A stretch of 64,000 bases of DNA from Cristatella mucedo (lineage: Eukaryota; Bryozoa; Phylactolaemata; Cristatellidae). The notes below the pieces were generated by a model. The model searched no databases and was not told the DNA's origin. It saw only the letters and a program-made list of their open reading frames with translations. Position 1 is the first letter of the stretch, and every line of letters starts with the position of its first letter. This document shows, piece after piece, positions 41,005 through 52,967 of this stretch. The position numbers and the translations under genes are program-made. The stretch spans positions 2,675,393-2,739,392 of the forward strand of contig WPIO01000044.1 of NCBI GenBank assembly GCA_009760855.2, given 5' to 3'.

Positions 41005-41402
41005 ATGCCAGATTTAAGAAAAGATTTTGCCCTTAAAAAATATGAAGAAACTATTTAAGTTAATATAAAATTAGATCGTGTCTAATAAAATTAACAAGAG
41101 CTAGATACGTAATTAAATTTATAAATATAGTAATAGGATTAGGAGTAACTGTTTCCAGTACTTATATTCAAATAATTCCAGCTATTAGTCATGCAGTCAC
41201 TTTCTTTTCAGCGCTATCTGTAATGCTTGTATCAGTTGACGGTGTTCTAGCAGAAATAGATAAACGTAACAGAAATGCTTTAATTTCTAATTTTGAAATT
41301 ATCTCAAAGATTACTAATGCTCTTTCTTATGATGAAATTACAAAAGAAGAATTTGAAGGACTTGTATTGGGAAATTCACAGACTAAAGTTAATGTTGCTT
41401 AA
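41005..41402 (+). pseudogene. Small membrane protein (element D)
   Basis: MPDLRKDFALKKYEETI, a stop, then after a frame change a hydrophobic segment (FINIVIGLGVTVSSTYIQII) and a second (AVTFFSALSVMLVSVDGVLA), then a charged tail with YDEITKEEFEGLVLG. Homologue at 12113-12420. It is convergent with the integrase and overlaps its C-terminus. Probably two transmembrane helices. Confidence 0.5.
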
Positions 41403-42261
41403 GTACTTGTAACTCCTCTCTAACAAAACTTCTTTTAACATCATTTACATAAAAGCGAACCGTTGTTCTCGCAATACCATTATTCTAACAATAGTATGTT
41501 TAGTCAAACTCCATATTGCATATGTAGCTCTTCTTCTTTTTTCATCTTCTTCTTCTCCTGGTTCTAATACATATATAACAGTTGTTCCTAATTCTAATAG
41601 CTCTTCTTCTACTCCTACTTTTCTTTGATATTTTGGTTTCTTCAGTTTTACTGTTTTTATTGCTTTAACAAGTTTTTCTCCTGTTGCTCTTGTAGTATTA
41701 TTATTTAGATAATCAATAACCTTTGGTAAATTATCAATCCGCTCTTTGTTTCTAGTATATTCTCCTTTATTAATACTTTCTAATTCCGTTTCATACTGTG
41801 CAATAAATGCTCTCTCAGCAACTGTTCTATTCATTCTTTCAACTAATGCAATATTCTTTTTAGTTGTACCTTCTATAACACGTTTTTTATGTCTTTTAAT
41901 TTCTTTAGCAAACTCTTCTTTGAACTCAGATGCTGGATCTACTGTTATCTTGTTAGGCCATTTCAAAGGACCTTTACTATACATATCTATTATTGCTTGT
42001 GTTACTTCTTTAGAAGACTTTGTTTTAAGCGGTCTTGAATCTTTATATCTACTAGCAACATCAATAACACTCAAAGCATATTTATATCCAGAATCATTAG
42101 GCATATATAGAATATATGCTTGGTAGTTTTCATTAGGTTCAACTACATTAAAAAAACCCTTGTGGAATATTCTTTGGTCTTGGTTTGAATGCTTGACTTA
42201 TATCTGAATCAGGATTGAATTTACCTTCTTTTTTTCTTTCATTTAGAGTTAAAAGTGACAT
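41389..42261 (-). pseudogene. INT: Retroviral-type integrase (element D)
   Basis: Open from 42104 to 41445 with PNDSGYKYALSVIDVASRYK, ITVDPASEFKEEF (second Asp), NIALVERMNRTVAERAF (Glu), and the C-terminal RRRATYAIWSLTKHTI. The residue matching the first catalytic Asp of element C (HQADIV) is Tyr here (YQAYIL), and a frame change near 42150 separates the N-terminus. The Gly in DPGSEF is Ala. Not functional as it stands. Confidence 0.8.
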
Positions 42262-42274
42262 TCTATAGAGAATG
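42259..42274. promoter_or_regulatory. Palindromic divergent start signal (element D)
   Basis: CATTCTATAGAGAATG, identical to 19321-19336, with the two start codons at its ends. Exact conservation between two otherwise diverged copies suggests function before decay, or few mutations by chance in 16 bp. Confidence 0.65.
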
Positions 42275-42672
42275 GAAATATTTTGTGAAACGTGTTTAAA
42301 TACATTTAAGGAAATTGAATACCTTGAAACAGGACATCCTTATTGTAAACCAACAAAAAGAAAAAGACCAAAACAAAAGTATGAAATACGTTGTGATAAA
42401 TGTGATTTAGATATGAGTGAAACATAATTTGATTCTAGCCTTTAACAAAATAGTGAAATAATCATTTATTCATACTGTAATATAAACTCTAATTATTATA
42501 AAAAAGAAAAACCAATTAAACTATATTCTTTAGTAAAGAAACATTTTAAAAGTGGATGTTATCCAACTTTAGGTATACATTGATGTTTAGAACATGAATC
42601 AATATGTGGTATTTCAAAACTATTCCCACTTGTTAAAGGTAAGCATAAAGCAACAAAGTTAATAGAGTTAAT
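42272..42672 (+). pseudogene. Cys-rich zinc-binding protein (element D)
   Basis: MEIFCETCLNTFKEIEYLE, HPYC, RCDKCDLDMSE, then stops at about 42425 and 42442; SYCNINSN, SLVKKHFKSGC and SICGISKLFPL-type blocks follow. Same gene as 19334-19724 and same back-to-back pairing with integrase. Confidence 0.5.
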
Positions 42673-42697
42673 ATTTTTAATAGTTCACTTATACTTT

Positions 42698-43555
42698 TCA
42701 GGCGGGTACATAACTGACCAAGAGATTTACCTTTAATTTACCAAGACTATCAACGAAGTAATACTTAGTTGGTAATCTACTGAAATAAGCATAAAACTTT
42801 AAGTTAACACCCCTTGGAGAAGTATTTATTGCACGTATTTCACCTGACACAACACTAGTATCTGAACTAGATCTAAGGAATACACAATTACTTGCTCCAA
42901 CAACCATAACATCCAATATCATTATTGATGGTGAAGTCTTATTTGTCCACGAATAAGGCGTTGATAGATTTAGTATTGAATTTAATGCTTTAGGGTCCAT
43001 TGAGATTAATATTACTTCTGTTATTTTTAAACTGCTTTATCTACACAGTTCTTTGTTGCTACATCAGAAGGATTAACAGGTTCTGCAACATTTGTTATTG
43101 AATTTCCACCCATATTGATGTTTGTTGTTGAAGGAAATGCTTTCAATAAAACATCTCTTTTCATCCCATCATAAGTAACACAATAGTCATCATTTAGAAC
43201 AACAGGATTGCTATTACCTGAATTCCAATAAGTAGATGTTATAGCAAAGCTATTCATGTTTAAATCTCCTAACATTGTATCACCAGTTTTTTAACATAAT
43301 TATTTACTTGACTAACATTTACTCCGTCAGTAAGATTAATACCACCACCAAGATTTGTAATACGTTTTCCAGCAAGATTCATTGTTATTCATGAATTAAC
43401 AACAAAGTTCGCATCAGCACCAGATTTGTTACAGCATCAAAGTCATTAAGAGGATCAGCTAAATTTATCATTCTATTTCCATTCGCATCAAGATCTGAAA
43501 GAATGAAACCATTATTCTTTGATACATAGTCTTCGTTATGAAACTTTCTGTTCAT
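42698..43555 (-). pseudogene. Fibre-like protein 4 (element D)
   Basis: MNRKFHNEDYVSKNNGFIL at the start, repeat units DLDANGNRMINLADPLNDFD and NITNVAEPVNPSDVATKNCVD, and a head (KFYAYFSRLPTKYYFVDSLG) very like that of element C. Frame changes near 43420-43280 and 43025. Confidence 0.6.
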
Positions 43556-44364
43556 CTATATAATTATTTATTAATATTTTTGATCTTTCTAATACGTTTT
43601 TAACTATTGGAATAATTCTTGCAAACCTAAAATGATCTTCCTCTTCAACTACTGGCATTTCTACTTTTTTTATATAGTATTTGATATCATACCCAATACC
43701 TTTTACATTATTAAATCTTCCATAATCAGAGATTATATTAAGCTCAAAATCAAAGTACTTCTCATCTTTAAGTAAAAACATAAAAAGTGGTTCTCTATTG
43801 GCATATCAAATTCAAACTTTGTAGGTATTCTAACATCTCCTGCTGCTATGTAATCTATAGGTGGTGTCTAGCAATTCAAACCAGGAATACAAATTTCGAA
43901 TTCCGAATAGAAACATCTTCTTAGTTTTAACACATACAATCCAAGTAAACACTGCGCTAAATATTGTTTTGGAATAAACTCTTCAACTATCTTTCTACTC
44001 CATAAACATTTTATCTCAATTAATGTATCTTCATTTATAATTCCATCAGGTGAACATATATACACTTAATCACTAGTAAAACAGTCATTTGCATTCTCGA
44101 TCTTTCTATTTAATTTCATTTCTAGAAATTTAGCTGCAATGGGTTCGAACACCTTTCCAAATAACATCTAAGCAAATCTCACTGGTTGAGAGTTAGCAAT
44201 ATATTTTTTTAGTTTCTATTTGAAATTAATTCTATATCATAATCTGTTTGTGAACCAAATATCATATCATTTCCTAGAATAGAATAAATTTCTGATCCTC
44301 CAATATTTAACTTCATGGACTTTTTCCACTCATCTGAACCTTGTATAAAATTTTTCTTTTCCAT
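43536..44364 (-). pseudogene. YqaJ-like recombinase/exonuclease (element D)
   Basis: IQGSDEWKKSM and GGSEIYSILGND near the start; ICSPDGIINEDTLIEIKCLW gives the Asp...Glu-x-Lys catalytic pattern; KQYLAQCLLGLYVLKL follows. Stops near 44170 and 43870 and frame changes break it. Overlaps fibre 4 by about 20 bp. Confidence 0.7.
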
Positions 44365-44369
44365 TATAT

Positions 44370-45945
44370 CTAATAATCATAATTTGTTAAATATCTAATG
44401 GATTGAAAACAGACACTCTTTTTGTACAAATAAAAACTGTTCCATTGCCATTAGATGTTAGTTCAGCAGTGTTTTCACAGATAGTAATATAATGAATAGT
44501 GATTGTTGGTAAATTAGCAGCTGTAATTGCAGGCTGAGCTGCTATATTCGCAGCAGGATTAGCAGCAACAGCATCAGCAACACCAGGTATTAAAGAATCG
44601 AATTCAACAGTTACATCCAGTTTTGTCGTTGATCTGAGAGGTTGATCATTATATTGAAGATCAACAACGTGAATAGGATAAAGAGATAACCATTCAGGAT
44701 ATGTAACACCAACAGGTTCAGTTAATTCATTTAGTCCAATAAATTGTTTCCTAAATGTAGTAAAATTAAGATAAGCAGTTGAAATATTTCCATCTTTTGG
44801 ATAACTACTTCTTGCAATCGCTGGATATTGTCTGATCCATTAGCAATCACTGATACGTTTTTAACATCACAATGGTTAAAAGTACAAAGATTCCCATTAT
44901 AGTTATTAAATTTATTATTATTCTGTGCAGCAACAATTAACCATCTAACTACATCAATATTATTCTGAACAGATAGACTTTGTAAATTTAAGAGTTTGAT
45001 TGTAATTTTGTATACTTATAGTCTCATATCGTCTAACTCTGCAGTTAAGTCTAAATTTTTTTATCTCTCATTTGAAATTTCAGCAAGTGCCTTTTGCACA
45101 CTTTCTCTTGGAGAAATACATAGAACAATTAATCTCATTTTTGTCATATTAATTTTAAAAGCATTCCAAGTACCTTGTCCACCACCACTACCAACTCCTC
45201 TTGTTGTAATTGCATTTACATTATCATTTGGACCAGCAGAACCTTTTCCTGTCATAATAGCATTTTTATCATCTCCGCTGACCCTAGTCATTTCAAGAGT
45301 AACTTTAGTATTGTAAATGATTTTATTCATATGAGCACAGAATCCAGAAATTCTTGATATGGTAGTGAAATACTTACTGAACGTACCTGCGTTATCTGCG
45401 AGAACATTAGATAAACCTCTTCTATAAATAAATCCATTATTTGCAGTAGAGGCAGAGGAAGCAATAGGACTTGTATAAGGATAAAGTTTAGAATGAATAG
45501 TTTTATCAGCAACAGCCCACATATCATCAATTGAACTAGCTTAATCTTTTTTCCAACCAGTTGCAGGACCTTCAGTTCTATTATAATCATTTGGATAACA
45601 TAGAAGACCCATAATTGTTGAAACAGTTCCTATATTTTCCGTAACACTTTCAATCTCTTCAGCCCCAAGTCTAACTCTCATAGATTTATACAAACAAGCA
45701 CCAGCATTGTTAACTAGGCCAGCAGCAATATTTTAGCTAGGTGGTCCGCAATCACCACCAGCAGCAGTTTGAACTTGTAGTTGCCCTTCTAAAAGTAGAT
45801 AACTATCTGACAAAACACAACATGTTTGTTGTTCAGCAGGAATATTGAATGTAACTATTTTATCAGGAATAGCATCAGTTTCATTCCCATTACTTTGATT
45901 AGGATCACTCATATCGAGTATAGTATTAATAGGTGCGCTCGCCAT
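44370..45945 (-). pseudogene. Major capsid protein candidate (element D)
   Basis: MASAPINTILDMSDP at the start; the block PDYKLRDYQFREF of the B copy is missing here. Blocks CVLSDSYLLLEGQ, AGTFSKYFTTISRISGFCAH, GTWNAFKINMTKMRL and ALAEISNER match element C. A C-terminal part (LYPIHVVDLQYNDQ, ITIHYITIC) lies in other frames to 44370. The loop with Asn/Thr/Gly-rich sequence differs from element C. Capsid role inferred as for 21408-22955. Confidence 0.6.
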
Positions 45946-45978
45946 TCTTTCTCTATATAAAAAACTAAAAATTAAGTT

Positions 45979-46557
45979 TTACTTTTGAATATATAATCCA
46001 GCTCCAATTTTTTTTCTCATCATCCCACCATATCCATCAGGTCTTGTTCTCTCTCTCCAGTAGGTATAACTGATTTGATCACTTTCTCAACTTCTTGATA
46101 TGTTTTTGGATCATTTTCTTTAAGAGTTTCTGAATAGTCTTCTACTTCTTCCATTTTTACTTTACGACTTTTTTAGTTTTTGGCAGTTTTTTAAGCATTA
46201 CACGTTTAATCTCAAGATCCACTTCTTTAATCTTTCTATCATAATCTTCTTCTTTCTTTCTTTTCTCAAGTTCATATTCTAATTCTTTCTTTTTTCTTCT
46301 TCAAGTTAATCATCCATGTCTCTTCGTTTATTAGCATATTCTTGATCTATCTTTTCTTTTTTAGTTTGTAATTCGACTAGTTTTCTTGCTTGATGCATTT
46401 CAATTCCTTTATTAGCAATTTTCATGCTTAGACCAGTTAATCCAGTTAAAACAGGTGTTACTTTCCCAACACCATCTATTACTTTATCTAAAACTTCAGC
46501 TCCATAATACTTTCCTTCTCTTATATTTCCATGACCAACTCATGCATAACTCCCCAT
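45979..46557 (-). pseudogene. Coiled-coil minor virion protein (element D)
   Basis: MGSYAWVGHGNIREGKYYG start, then the charged coiled coil (EYELEKRKK) broken by small indels near 46300 and 46175, ending KIGAGLYIQK. The IHGG motif of B and C is changed to IREG here. Confidence 0.55.
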
Positions 46558-46566
46558 TTCTCTATA

Positions 46567-47446
46567 CTACGTTGAAATTTCTGTTGTAACTACAACATCT
46601 GTTATTGTATTAATTCTTTTTCCATTTTAATCTGTTAAAATAATTTTAAAATTACTCAATGATTCTATATCACCCCTTGTTGATAAGTATAATATATTTG
46701 GAATATGCAAATCAACCTTTTTACCAGGTGCAATATCTCTAACGTCAATAGATAATATATATATAGAATAAATAATATATATATATATATATATAAAGAT
46801 GGAGATTGTTCTAAAAATCCTTCTTTTCTTTCTAAATAATTCATTTCTGAATTAACTAAATCGAAATCGACATTTATCCATTTTATATCACTATTATCAT
46901 CAAAATTCATTTTATTCCATGCTTTATAAGTACCAGCAAAATAGTGTGCTTTTTTTCATTTATGTCAGATTCTCTTCCACTCCTATAATCATAATCAGGA
47001 GAAATGTTCGTTGTTCATTTGATTTAAACCCTAATGTATCTCCAATACTATTAATAACACCCGGCAAATCAACGTACTCACCTACTACTCGCATAACTGT
47101 TTTATCACCTTCTCCAACGCTAAAAACCACTCCAGTACTATTTCTTTTAGAAGAATCGTAATAGGACCCCAGAGTATCTAGTGCTCTATTTATTGCTGTA
47201 ACAATCCTAAGATTATCATAATATCCTTCTGGAATTGAAACAAAAAACTATTTGCTGGTACACGATTTGTTTTAAACCAAAGCATATCATTTTTAAAAGA
47301 AACAATTTTTGCCATGCTTTTATTTGCATAAGTGAATTCCACTCTTCTTAATCCAACTTTTATATACCCAGATTTAGAACCAAGCATTATTGAGGATAGT
47401 TAGTTTTATAATCTGTGTTAGTATTTCTTGTTAATTTAAAAGTCAT
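46567..47446 (-). pseudogene. Penton-like protein B, second tandem copy (element D)
   Basis: MTFKLTRNT start after tatatagaaaATG; GYIKVGLRRVEFTYANK, VINSIGDTLGFKSN and the AHYFAGTYKAWNKM block are recognisable but in several frames, with a (TA)n tract at about 46749-46797 inside the C-terminal part. Present only in D, downstream of the 47450-49001 copy, so it arose by tandem duplication. Confidence 0.55.
46749..46797. repeat. (TA)n microsatellite
   Basis: Two runs of alternating TA separated by gaataaata, inserted into the C-terminal coding region of the second penton-like B copy. Confidence 0.8.
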
Positions 47447-47449
47447 TTT

Positions 47450-49001
47450 CTATATAGATTTACCTTTTTTAATAACTATTGTAGCTACAACATCTGTTAT
47501 TGAATTAACCTTATTTCCATTTTGATCTGTTTAAGTAATTTTAAAACCACTCAATGAATCTATATCACCCTTTGTTGAAAGTACATTACATTTGGAATAT
47601 GTAAATCATCTTTTTCTCCTGGAGCAATGTCATCAGTGCCAATGATATATAAAGATGAAGATTGTTCTAAAACCCTTTTTTTTTCTATATAATTAATTTC
47701 TGGATCAACTAAATCAGAAGTAACACTCATCCATCTTACACCGATATTATCAGGTAAAAGCATTTTATTCCATGCTTTATAAGTTCCAGCGAAATACATA
47801 GCTTTTTCAACTGCTTCGTAAGGAGTTCCTCCAACCATATCACGGTCAAATGTTCCTTGTTCATTTGCGTTAAAACCTAGAGTATCTCCAATACTATAAA
47901 AATCAGTAGGTATTTGTAATAAAAGAATCAGTTCCAAGAAAAACAACACTATCACCTCCTACTTGCATAATTATTTTATCATCTGTATCAACACTAAATC
48001 TTATTCCATTTCCTCTACCAGTGAGTAGTGCTGTTGCAGTACCATTAGCATTTTTCTTAGCTGCTAAAGCTGTGTTTAATGCAAGAACAATTTTGTTATC
48101 ATCATAATTTCCTGAAGTTTTAGGATTTGTAACCCCATTTATTTCTGTTCCAAAATTAATTTCAATATAAGTAGCATCACCAACATCTCCAATAGAAAAC
48201 CTAAACCAAAGTCTGTCGTTTACACCTTTAACAATATTTGATATTACTCTAATAATAATGATAATAATAATTCACTTGATAAAGCTCCCTCAGAGAACTT
48301 AATCTCTGTCTAGGCGCTTTACATTTGCTGTAAAGTGAAATGCAATTGAATGGTAAGTAAAATCATGCTTGAAAAACAAACGAAATGAATAATATGGTTA
48401 AGGGTGACATGCACAGGGTCAGCATGCAAATGTGGTTAGTGGCAGCATGCACAGTGTCAGCACGCATAAGCACATCAAGGACGAATCACAGGGACCCACT
48501 AAATGCTGTCCTAAATAGGTGTGTTTTTAGGTTCCTTTTAAATGTGGTCAGTTCAGGGGATGTTCTGACGCAGGTCGGGAGGGAGTTCCAGGCTTTGGGA
48601 GCATACGAACTAAATGCACGGTCTCCAAAGGATTTAAGGTTTGTACGAGGTATTTCTAGACTGTTGGATTCCGAAAAGCAGGTGGTACGATGCTTGGCCT
48701 GATGGGGTAGTATATCTGACAGATATGCTGGAGCCATAGAATGAAGGGACCTAAAAGTGAGCGACAAAACCTTGAAGTCAATCCGTTGCTTGACTGGTAG
48801 CCAGTGCAGGTCGGCGAGAAGTGGAGTAATGTGGCAACTGCGACGCTCACGGCAGACAAGTCTAGCTGCCGACTCTCTATTTACATAAGTAAATTCTAAT
48901 CTTCTCAAACCAACTTTATTATATCCTGATTTTTCTCTTAACACAATTGGAGGACTCAATATTTTATAGTCTGAAGATGTTCCAGTTAACCTTATAGTCA
49001 C
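47450..49001 (-). pseudogene. Penton-like protein B, first copy (element D), LINE-interrupted
   Basis: The initiator is GTG in place of ATG (48999-49001), TIRLTGTSSDYKILSPPIVL. LINE-b occupies about 48250-48875 inside the early part. The remainder includes YIEINFGTEINGV, IVFLGTDSFI-like and DTLGFNANEQ blocks, EKAMYFAGTYKAWNKM, and a C-terminal IVIKKGKSI. A frame change near 47930. Confidence 0.6.
48250..48875 (-). mobile_element. LINE-b 3' end, copy 3 (longest)
   Basis: (AAT)n tail at 48250-48272, stem-loop, then the minus-strand frame from about 48486: SCHITPLLADLHWLPVKQRI, SMAPAYLSDILPHQ and FGDRAFSSYAPKAWNSLPTC, the standard C-terminal blocks of L2/CR1-clade LINE reverse transcriptase. 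Truncated at about 48875. It has replaced viral codons around GYNKVGLRRLEFTY. Confidence 0.85.
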
Positions 49002-49009
49002 TCCTTATA

Positions 49010-49869
49010 TTAGATTTCAATAATTTCTATAACAACAGCAATTTGTTCACCACCAAAATCTAACACTTTTAAGTTTTGATCAGTAACTTTAATAGATATA
49101 TCACTAATAATTTCAGTATAAACATTATGGTATTCAGGTGTATTTGGCTCGTATACCATTGTATCCCACGGATAAAAGTCAAATCCAAAACTTCTTAAAG
49201 CTTGAGTTTCATTTCCATTTATAAAACTTGTTCCTGGTGCACCTAAATTACAATTCACAAGAACGAGTTTTACATCTGCAATACTTACCTGTTCCTCTGA
49301 ATAAAACTTTTTGCTAGAGGTAAAAATAGTGGGTGTAATAGTGGGATACGATTCTAAAAACTTACTATCAGTTGTGTAAGCGGGTTTAGTAAAACCAAGT
49401 ACTTTAGAAATAGAAGACTTACTTGCAATAAAACTCCAACCGACAGGCATACTAATCCATGAGTGTGCAGTACCAGTATCAACACCAACTATAAACTTAT
49501 CGGTTGTGGATCCTGTTTGAGTAATATAACTATTAATCATATCAACAATACCAGTATTTAAGTTATCACTATCCACAGCATAAATTCCTGGTTCTATTGT
49601 TACAGTTTGTTCTGATCCACCTGCATTTCTATAAAAAAAAGTTTTATTAGAATTAGTAATATTTTTATAGAGTTAATTCCAACAAACTTCTTAAAACAAA
49701 CTTTTAAGTTTTTGTTCCTCAATAAAATAGGAGTATTAATATGTAAATTAAGTGGATTAGAATTTCCAATAATATTAAATACATACCCTTCTTTACTTGC
49801 TTGATAAGTTTTTCTAATAATTTCAAAATTTTTAAGTATATCTTTTGCTGTGGTCAAAAGATCAGTCAT
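49010..49869 (-). pseudogene. Penton-like protein A (element D)
   Basis: MTDLLTTAKDILKNFEIIRK start; two frames (49869-49600 and 49576-49010) separated by small indels near 49660 and 49590. Blocks EGYVFNIIGNSNP, LRNKNLKVCFKKFVGINS, SISKVLGFTKP, YPTITPTIF and VTDQNLKVLDFGGEQ match element C, with the same length. Confidence 0.6.
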
Positions 49870-49871
49870 TT

Positions 49872-51014
49872 TTATATATTAAATAAAAGATTATTTATTT
49901 TTGCAACGTAAGATTTTGATGCTTTTCTAGATCTGGCTAAATAATCTACAGCAGCACTGATTGAATTCCCCACTCCTTTAATTCCAGCAGCAAGCTCTCT
50001 CAACCATAAATCAATTTTATGAAATACTTTTTATCATTATTAACAAACACTGGAACCATTTCCAATCCTTCTCCAGATTTAACTTTTAGTCCTTTTAATT
50101 CTTTGATATAACCAAGAATTTTTTGTTGTTTTACATTCCTATTTTTTTGGTTCTCTAAGGTTTCATAGACATTGTTAACTCTCTCTTCAATATTATTTTC
50201 TGTAATTCCTTCTATATATTCTTTCCTTACAATCCTCACTCCTCCTCCACCTTTTACTTTACAAAGTTCAATCAATTTTCCCTAATAACCAACGGGTGTT
50301 CAATAATTGTAGGTAAAGTAGCTTCTATAGAAGTTGTAAATGAAGGTGAGCTAACTTCAGGTAAACTAGCTTCTGTAACATTTTTATAAGGTTCTGTAAA
50401 ACTTGCAACAGGTAAACTAGTTTTTACTTTCCTCTTTGGAGTACTAGTACCAATTGGTGGTAAACTAGGTTCATCTTCTTTTATATTTGCTTTTTTCCTC
50501 TTAGGGTGTACCAGTAGATGGATTAATGTTAAGACTTTCTGCTACTGTTTTTTGAACACCATCAAGAATTTCTCTTATTTCTGGATTAGCTGCATGAGTC
50601 TTTGCTTGATTTACTCTAGTAATTGCTCTTTTAGGTTTTCCAGACGCAACATCAATAATTGCTTTTTTTAAAACTATAGAATCATCTTGAGGTACTTTAG
50701 CTTCTATTGCCTTTTCAATTAGCTTAATACTTTCCCTTTGAATTGCAAGTTTAGGTCTTATTACTTTAAGGTTTCAACATCAACCTTTCCTAAATCATTT
50801 TTGAATTATCTAACGCACGTTCATTTAGTTTATGTTCTACTTGATCTCTTGCAGCTATTTCAGCTTCAATTCTTGCCATCTCTTCATTGTTGTTAAGTAT
50901 ACTTGCCTTACGTATTTTTTCTAAATTATCAAGTAAGTTTTCTAAATCAAGTGATTCTTGAACACTTCCTTCATATGGTCTGTTTTTCCTTCGATACAAC
51001 TTTCCATTTATCAT
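49872..51014 (-). pseudogene. Unknown ~330-residue protein (element D)
   Basis: MINGKLYRRKNRPYEGSVQE start. RDQVEHKLNERALDNS, IKLIEKAIEAKVP-type helical sequence, NPEIREILDGVQK, a Pro/Ser/Thr-rich linker, then KGGGGVRIVRKEYIEGI and LKVKSGEGLEMVPVFVN. Frame changes near 50785, 50510 and 50285. The middle linker is longer and different from that of element C. Confidence 0.5.
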
Positions 51015-51023
51015 TCCTCTCCT

Positions 51024-51695
51024 ATTAAGTATTGAAAATAGTTATTAGTTGCTTTCCTTCTTCATCAACAGACCGAAACTTTCATTCATCCTCAGTTTTG
51101 GTTAAGTCTATAACACAATATCTAAATCTTTTCGTTGTACTTGAATCGACCCAATCTTTAAACTGCTTTCTATCTATATCACCAACATATGACTCACGAA
51201 TATATTCAATATCATTATTGTTTTGCTTGATTATTATAATGAAATTTATATTATTCCTAATCTCTCGTTTAGGTATTCTTGTAAATTCTTGAGCAAGATA
51301 GAATACATTCATTCTTTTATGTCTTCCTCTAGTAAAATAATCTAATATCTTAGTTTGATCTGCTGACATAAGATCATCTAATACAAAAAAATTTCTACCA
51401 TTCTTATATGAATCAACATCCGGCATTTCATCTATTCCATTAATCCAAACGTAAGAATGATTATCTTTTGTCATTTTTATAAATCCACGATACAGGGGTT
51501 GGTCTAAACTTGTTGCAATAATAGTACAAGCATCATATTCTAATCTTCCTAAAAATATTCAATTTAATATTAACTGGGATTTACCACTTCCACTTGGTCC
51601 TAAAACTAACGCTCTAATTGGTACTTTAGGTAATGGATCTTGGTGCCCAGTAACAATATCCTGTCCGAAATCAAAGGTTTAACTTTTAAAGACAT
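51024..51695 (-). pseudogene. ATP: FtsK/HerA-type DNA-packaging ATPase (element D)
   Basis: Walker A GPSGSGKSQL is intact near 51585-51605 (about residue 33), followed by a TGA where element C has Trp. Walker B FFVLDDLM lies near 51380, then FYLAQEFTRIPKREIRNNIN (sensor-like Gln/Asn) and CVIDLTKTEDE. A frame change near 51680 affects the start. DNA-packaging motor by family. Confidence 0.75.
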
Positions 51696-51722
51696 TCTAT
51701 ATTAAATTTTGTATATTTATAT

Positions 51723-52415
51723 ATGGAGATTTATTGCATGAAGTGTGAGAGACCAACTGATACAATCCATGAAGAGTATGTCGAAGTAGATAGCGCAAAA
51801 GGATTAAGAGGAATGGTAAAAGGAATTTGTACAATCTGTAGTAAAAAGAAATCAAAATTTGTTAGACTAAGAAGTACTCCAGTTGCTGTTGGTGAAGGAA
51901 CTTTATCTCAAGGAAGAAGGATTGGAAGAAGTGTTGGTGAAGGAAATTTATCTCAAGGAAGAAGGATTGGAAGAGGAGCAAATGAACAACAAATAATTAA
52001 AGAGATTAAGAGCACGATAAACAAACTAAAAAAAGGAAAATCATCAGCGTTAACGGATATATAAATAAATAATTATATAAAGGAATTATATATAAAAAAC
52101 TGTAGAGGTGTCTTTGCAAGAGATGAACTAACAAAACCATTAGATAATGAATGTCTTATTTGTAACACAGGAGAATCAGATCTCCCAATATACCATTGGG
52201 TAGCACTTAAAAAAGAAGGCAACAAGTGTTTTTACTTTGATTCTTTTGGAGCTCCACCATTGACTGAGGTAATAAGTTACTTTGGTGATGTACCCTCTTT
52301 TCAGACGTTTCAACTACAAAATTTCAACCAAAAAGACTGTGGAAGAAGGTGTTTAATATTCTTAAAACTAATGGAATTAACTGATTTTGGAACAACAATG
52401 AGATCATTAATTTAA
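51723..52415 (+). pseudogene. PRO: Zinc-ribbon/adenain-like protease fusion (element D)
   Basis: CMKCERPTDT and CTICSKKKSKF zinc ribbon; a 14-residue duplicated linker (GEGTLSQGRRIGRS, GEGNLSQGRRIGRG); a helical EIKSTINKLKKGKSS; a TAA at 52062 with a frame change; then ECLICNTGE, IYHWVALKKEG (His), [10 protein letters not shown] (Asp), FNQKDCGRRCLIFL (Gln, Cys). All catalytic residues of an adenain-type protease remain. Only one lesion divides ribbon from protease. Confidence 0.8.
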
Positions 52416-52444
52416 TTTAAACAATTGTTTTCCCTTTTATAGAA

Positions 52445-52932
52445 ATGGAAATCCAAAATAAGAAATGTGTAGTTCTTGAAAATGCTTCTGTCATTATTCC
52501 AAAAGGAAAACCAGCTCGAGTTCACATTGAAGAGAAGGTTTCAAAAGATTCTAAACCTTATTTTAACATGTGGGTATACATTACTGAAGAGATGATACCT
52601 TCACTTGAAAATATTGTAGAAAGGTCAAGTAAAAAACTTGAATTCAATAGTTATGATTTGTCTCAAAGATCTAACTAAGAATAAGAATTGATTTTGGTAT
52701 CAAACCAAGCATATTCTTCGATCAAAAAAATAAACAACTGAAGTTCAACACTATTGCTGATGTAGTCCAGAAACTTGGAACTGACTTTTCTATTACAGGC
52801 ATTCTTGACGGTAGTTACATAACTAAAGATAGTTACAACTCTGAAGAAAGACCTAATATTAGATTAAAGGTTGATCAAGGTAAAGTTTATAATTCGGGCA
52901 AACGAAGTGAATTCAATCCTTCTGATTTTTAG
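52445..52932 (+). pseudogene. Unknown protein, ILDGSY family (element D)
   Basis: Starts after tatagaaATG: IQNKKCVVLENASVIIPKGK, VSKDSKPYFNMWVYITE, a TAA at 52676 after QRSN, then FFDQKNKQLKF, FSITGILDGSYITKDSYN, ending SEFNPSDF. About 160 codons with a single stop and a small indel, so it is the best representative of the family. Confidence 0.6.
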
Positions 52933-52967
52933 GTAATCAATAAAAACAAAAATAAAAATTCGTTAGA

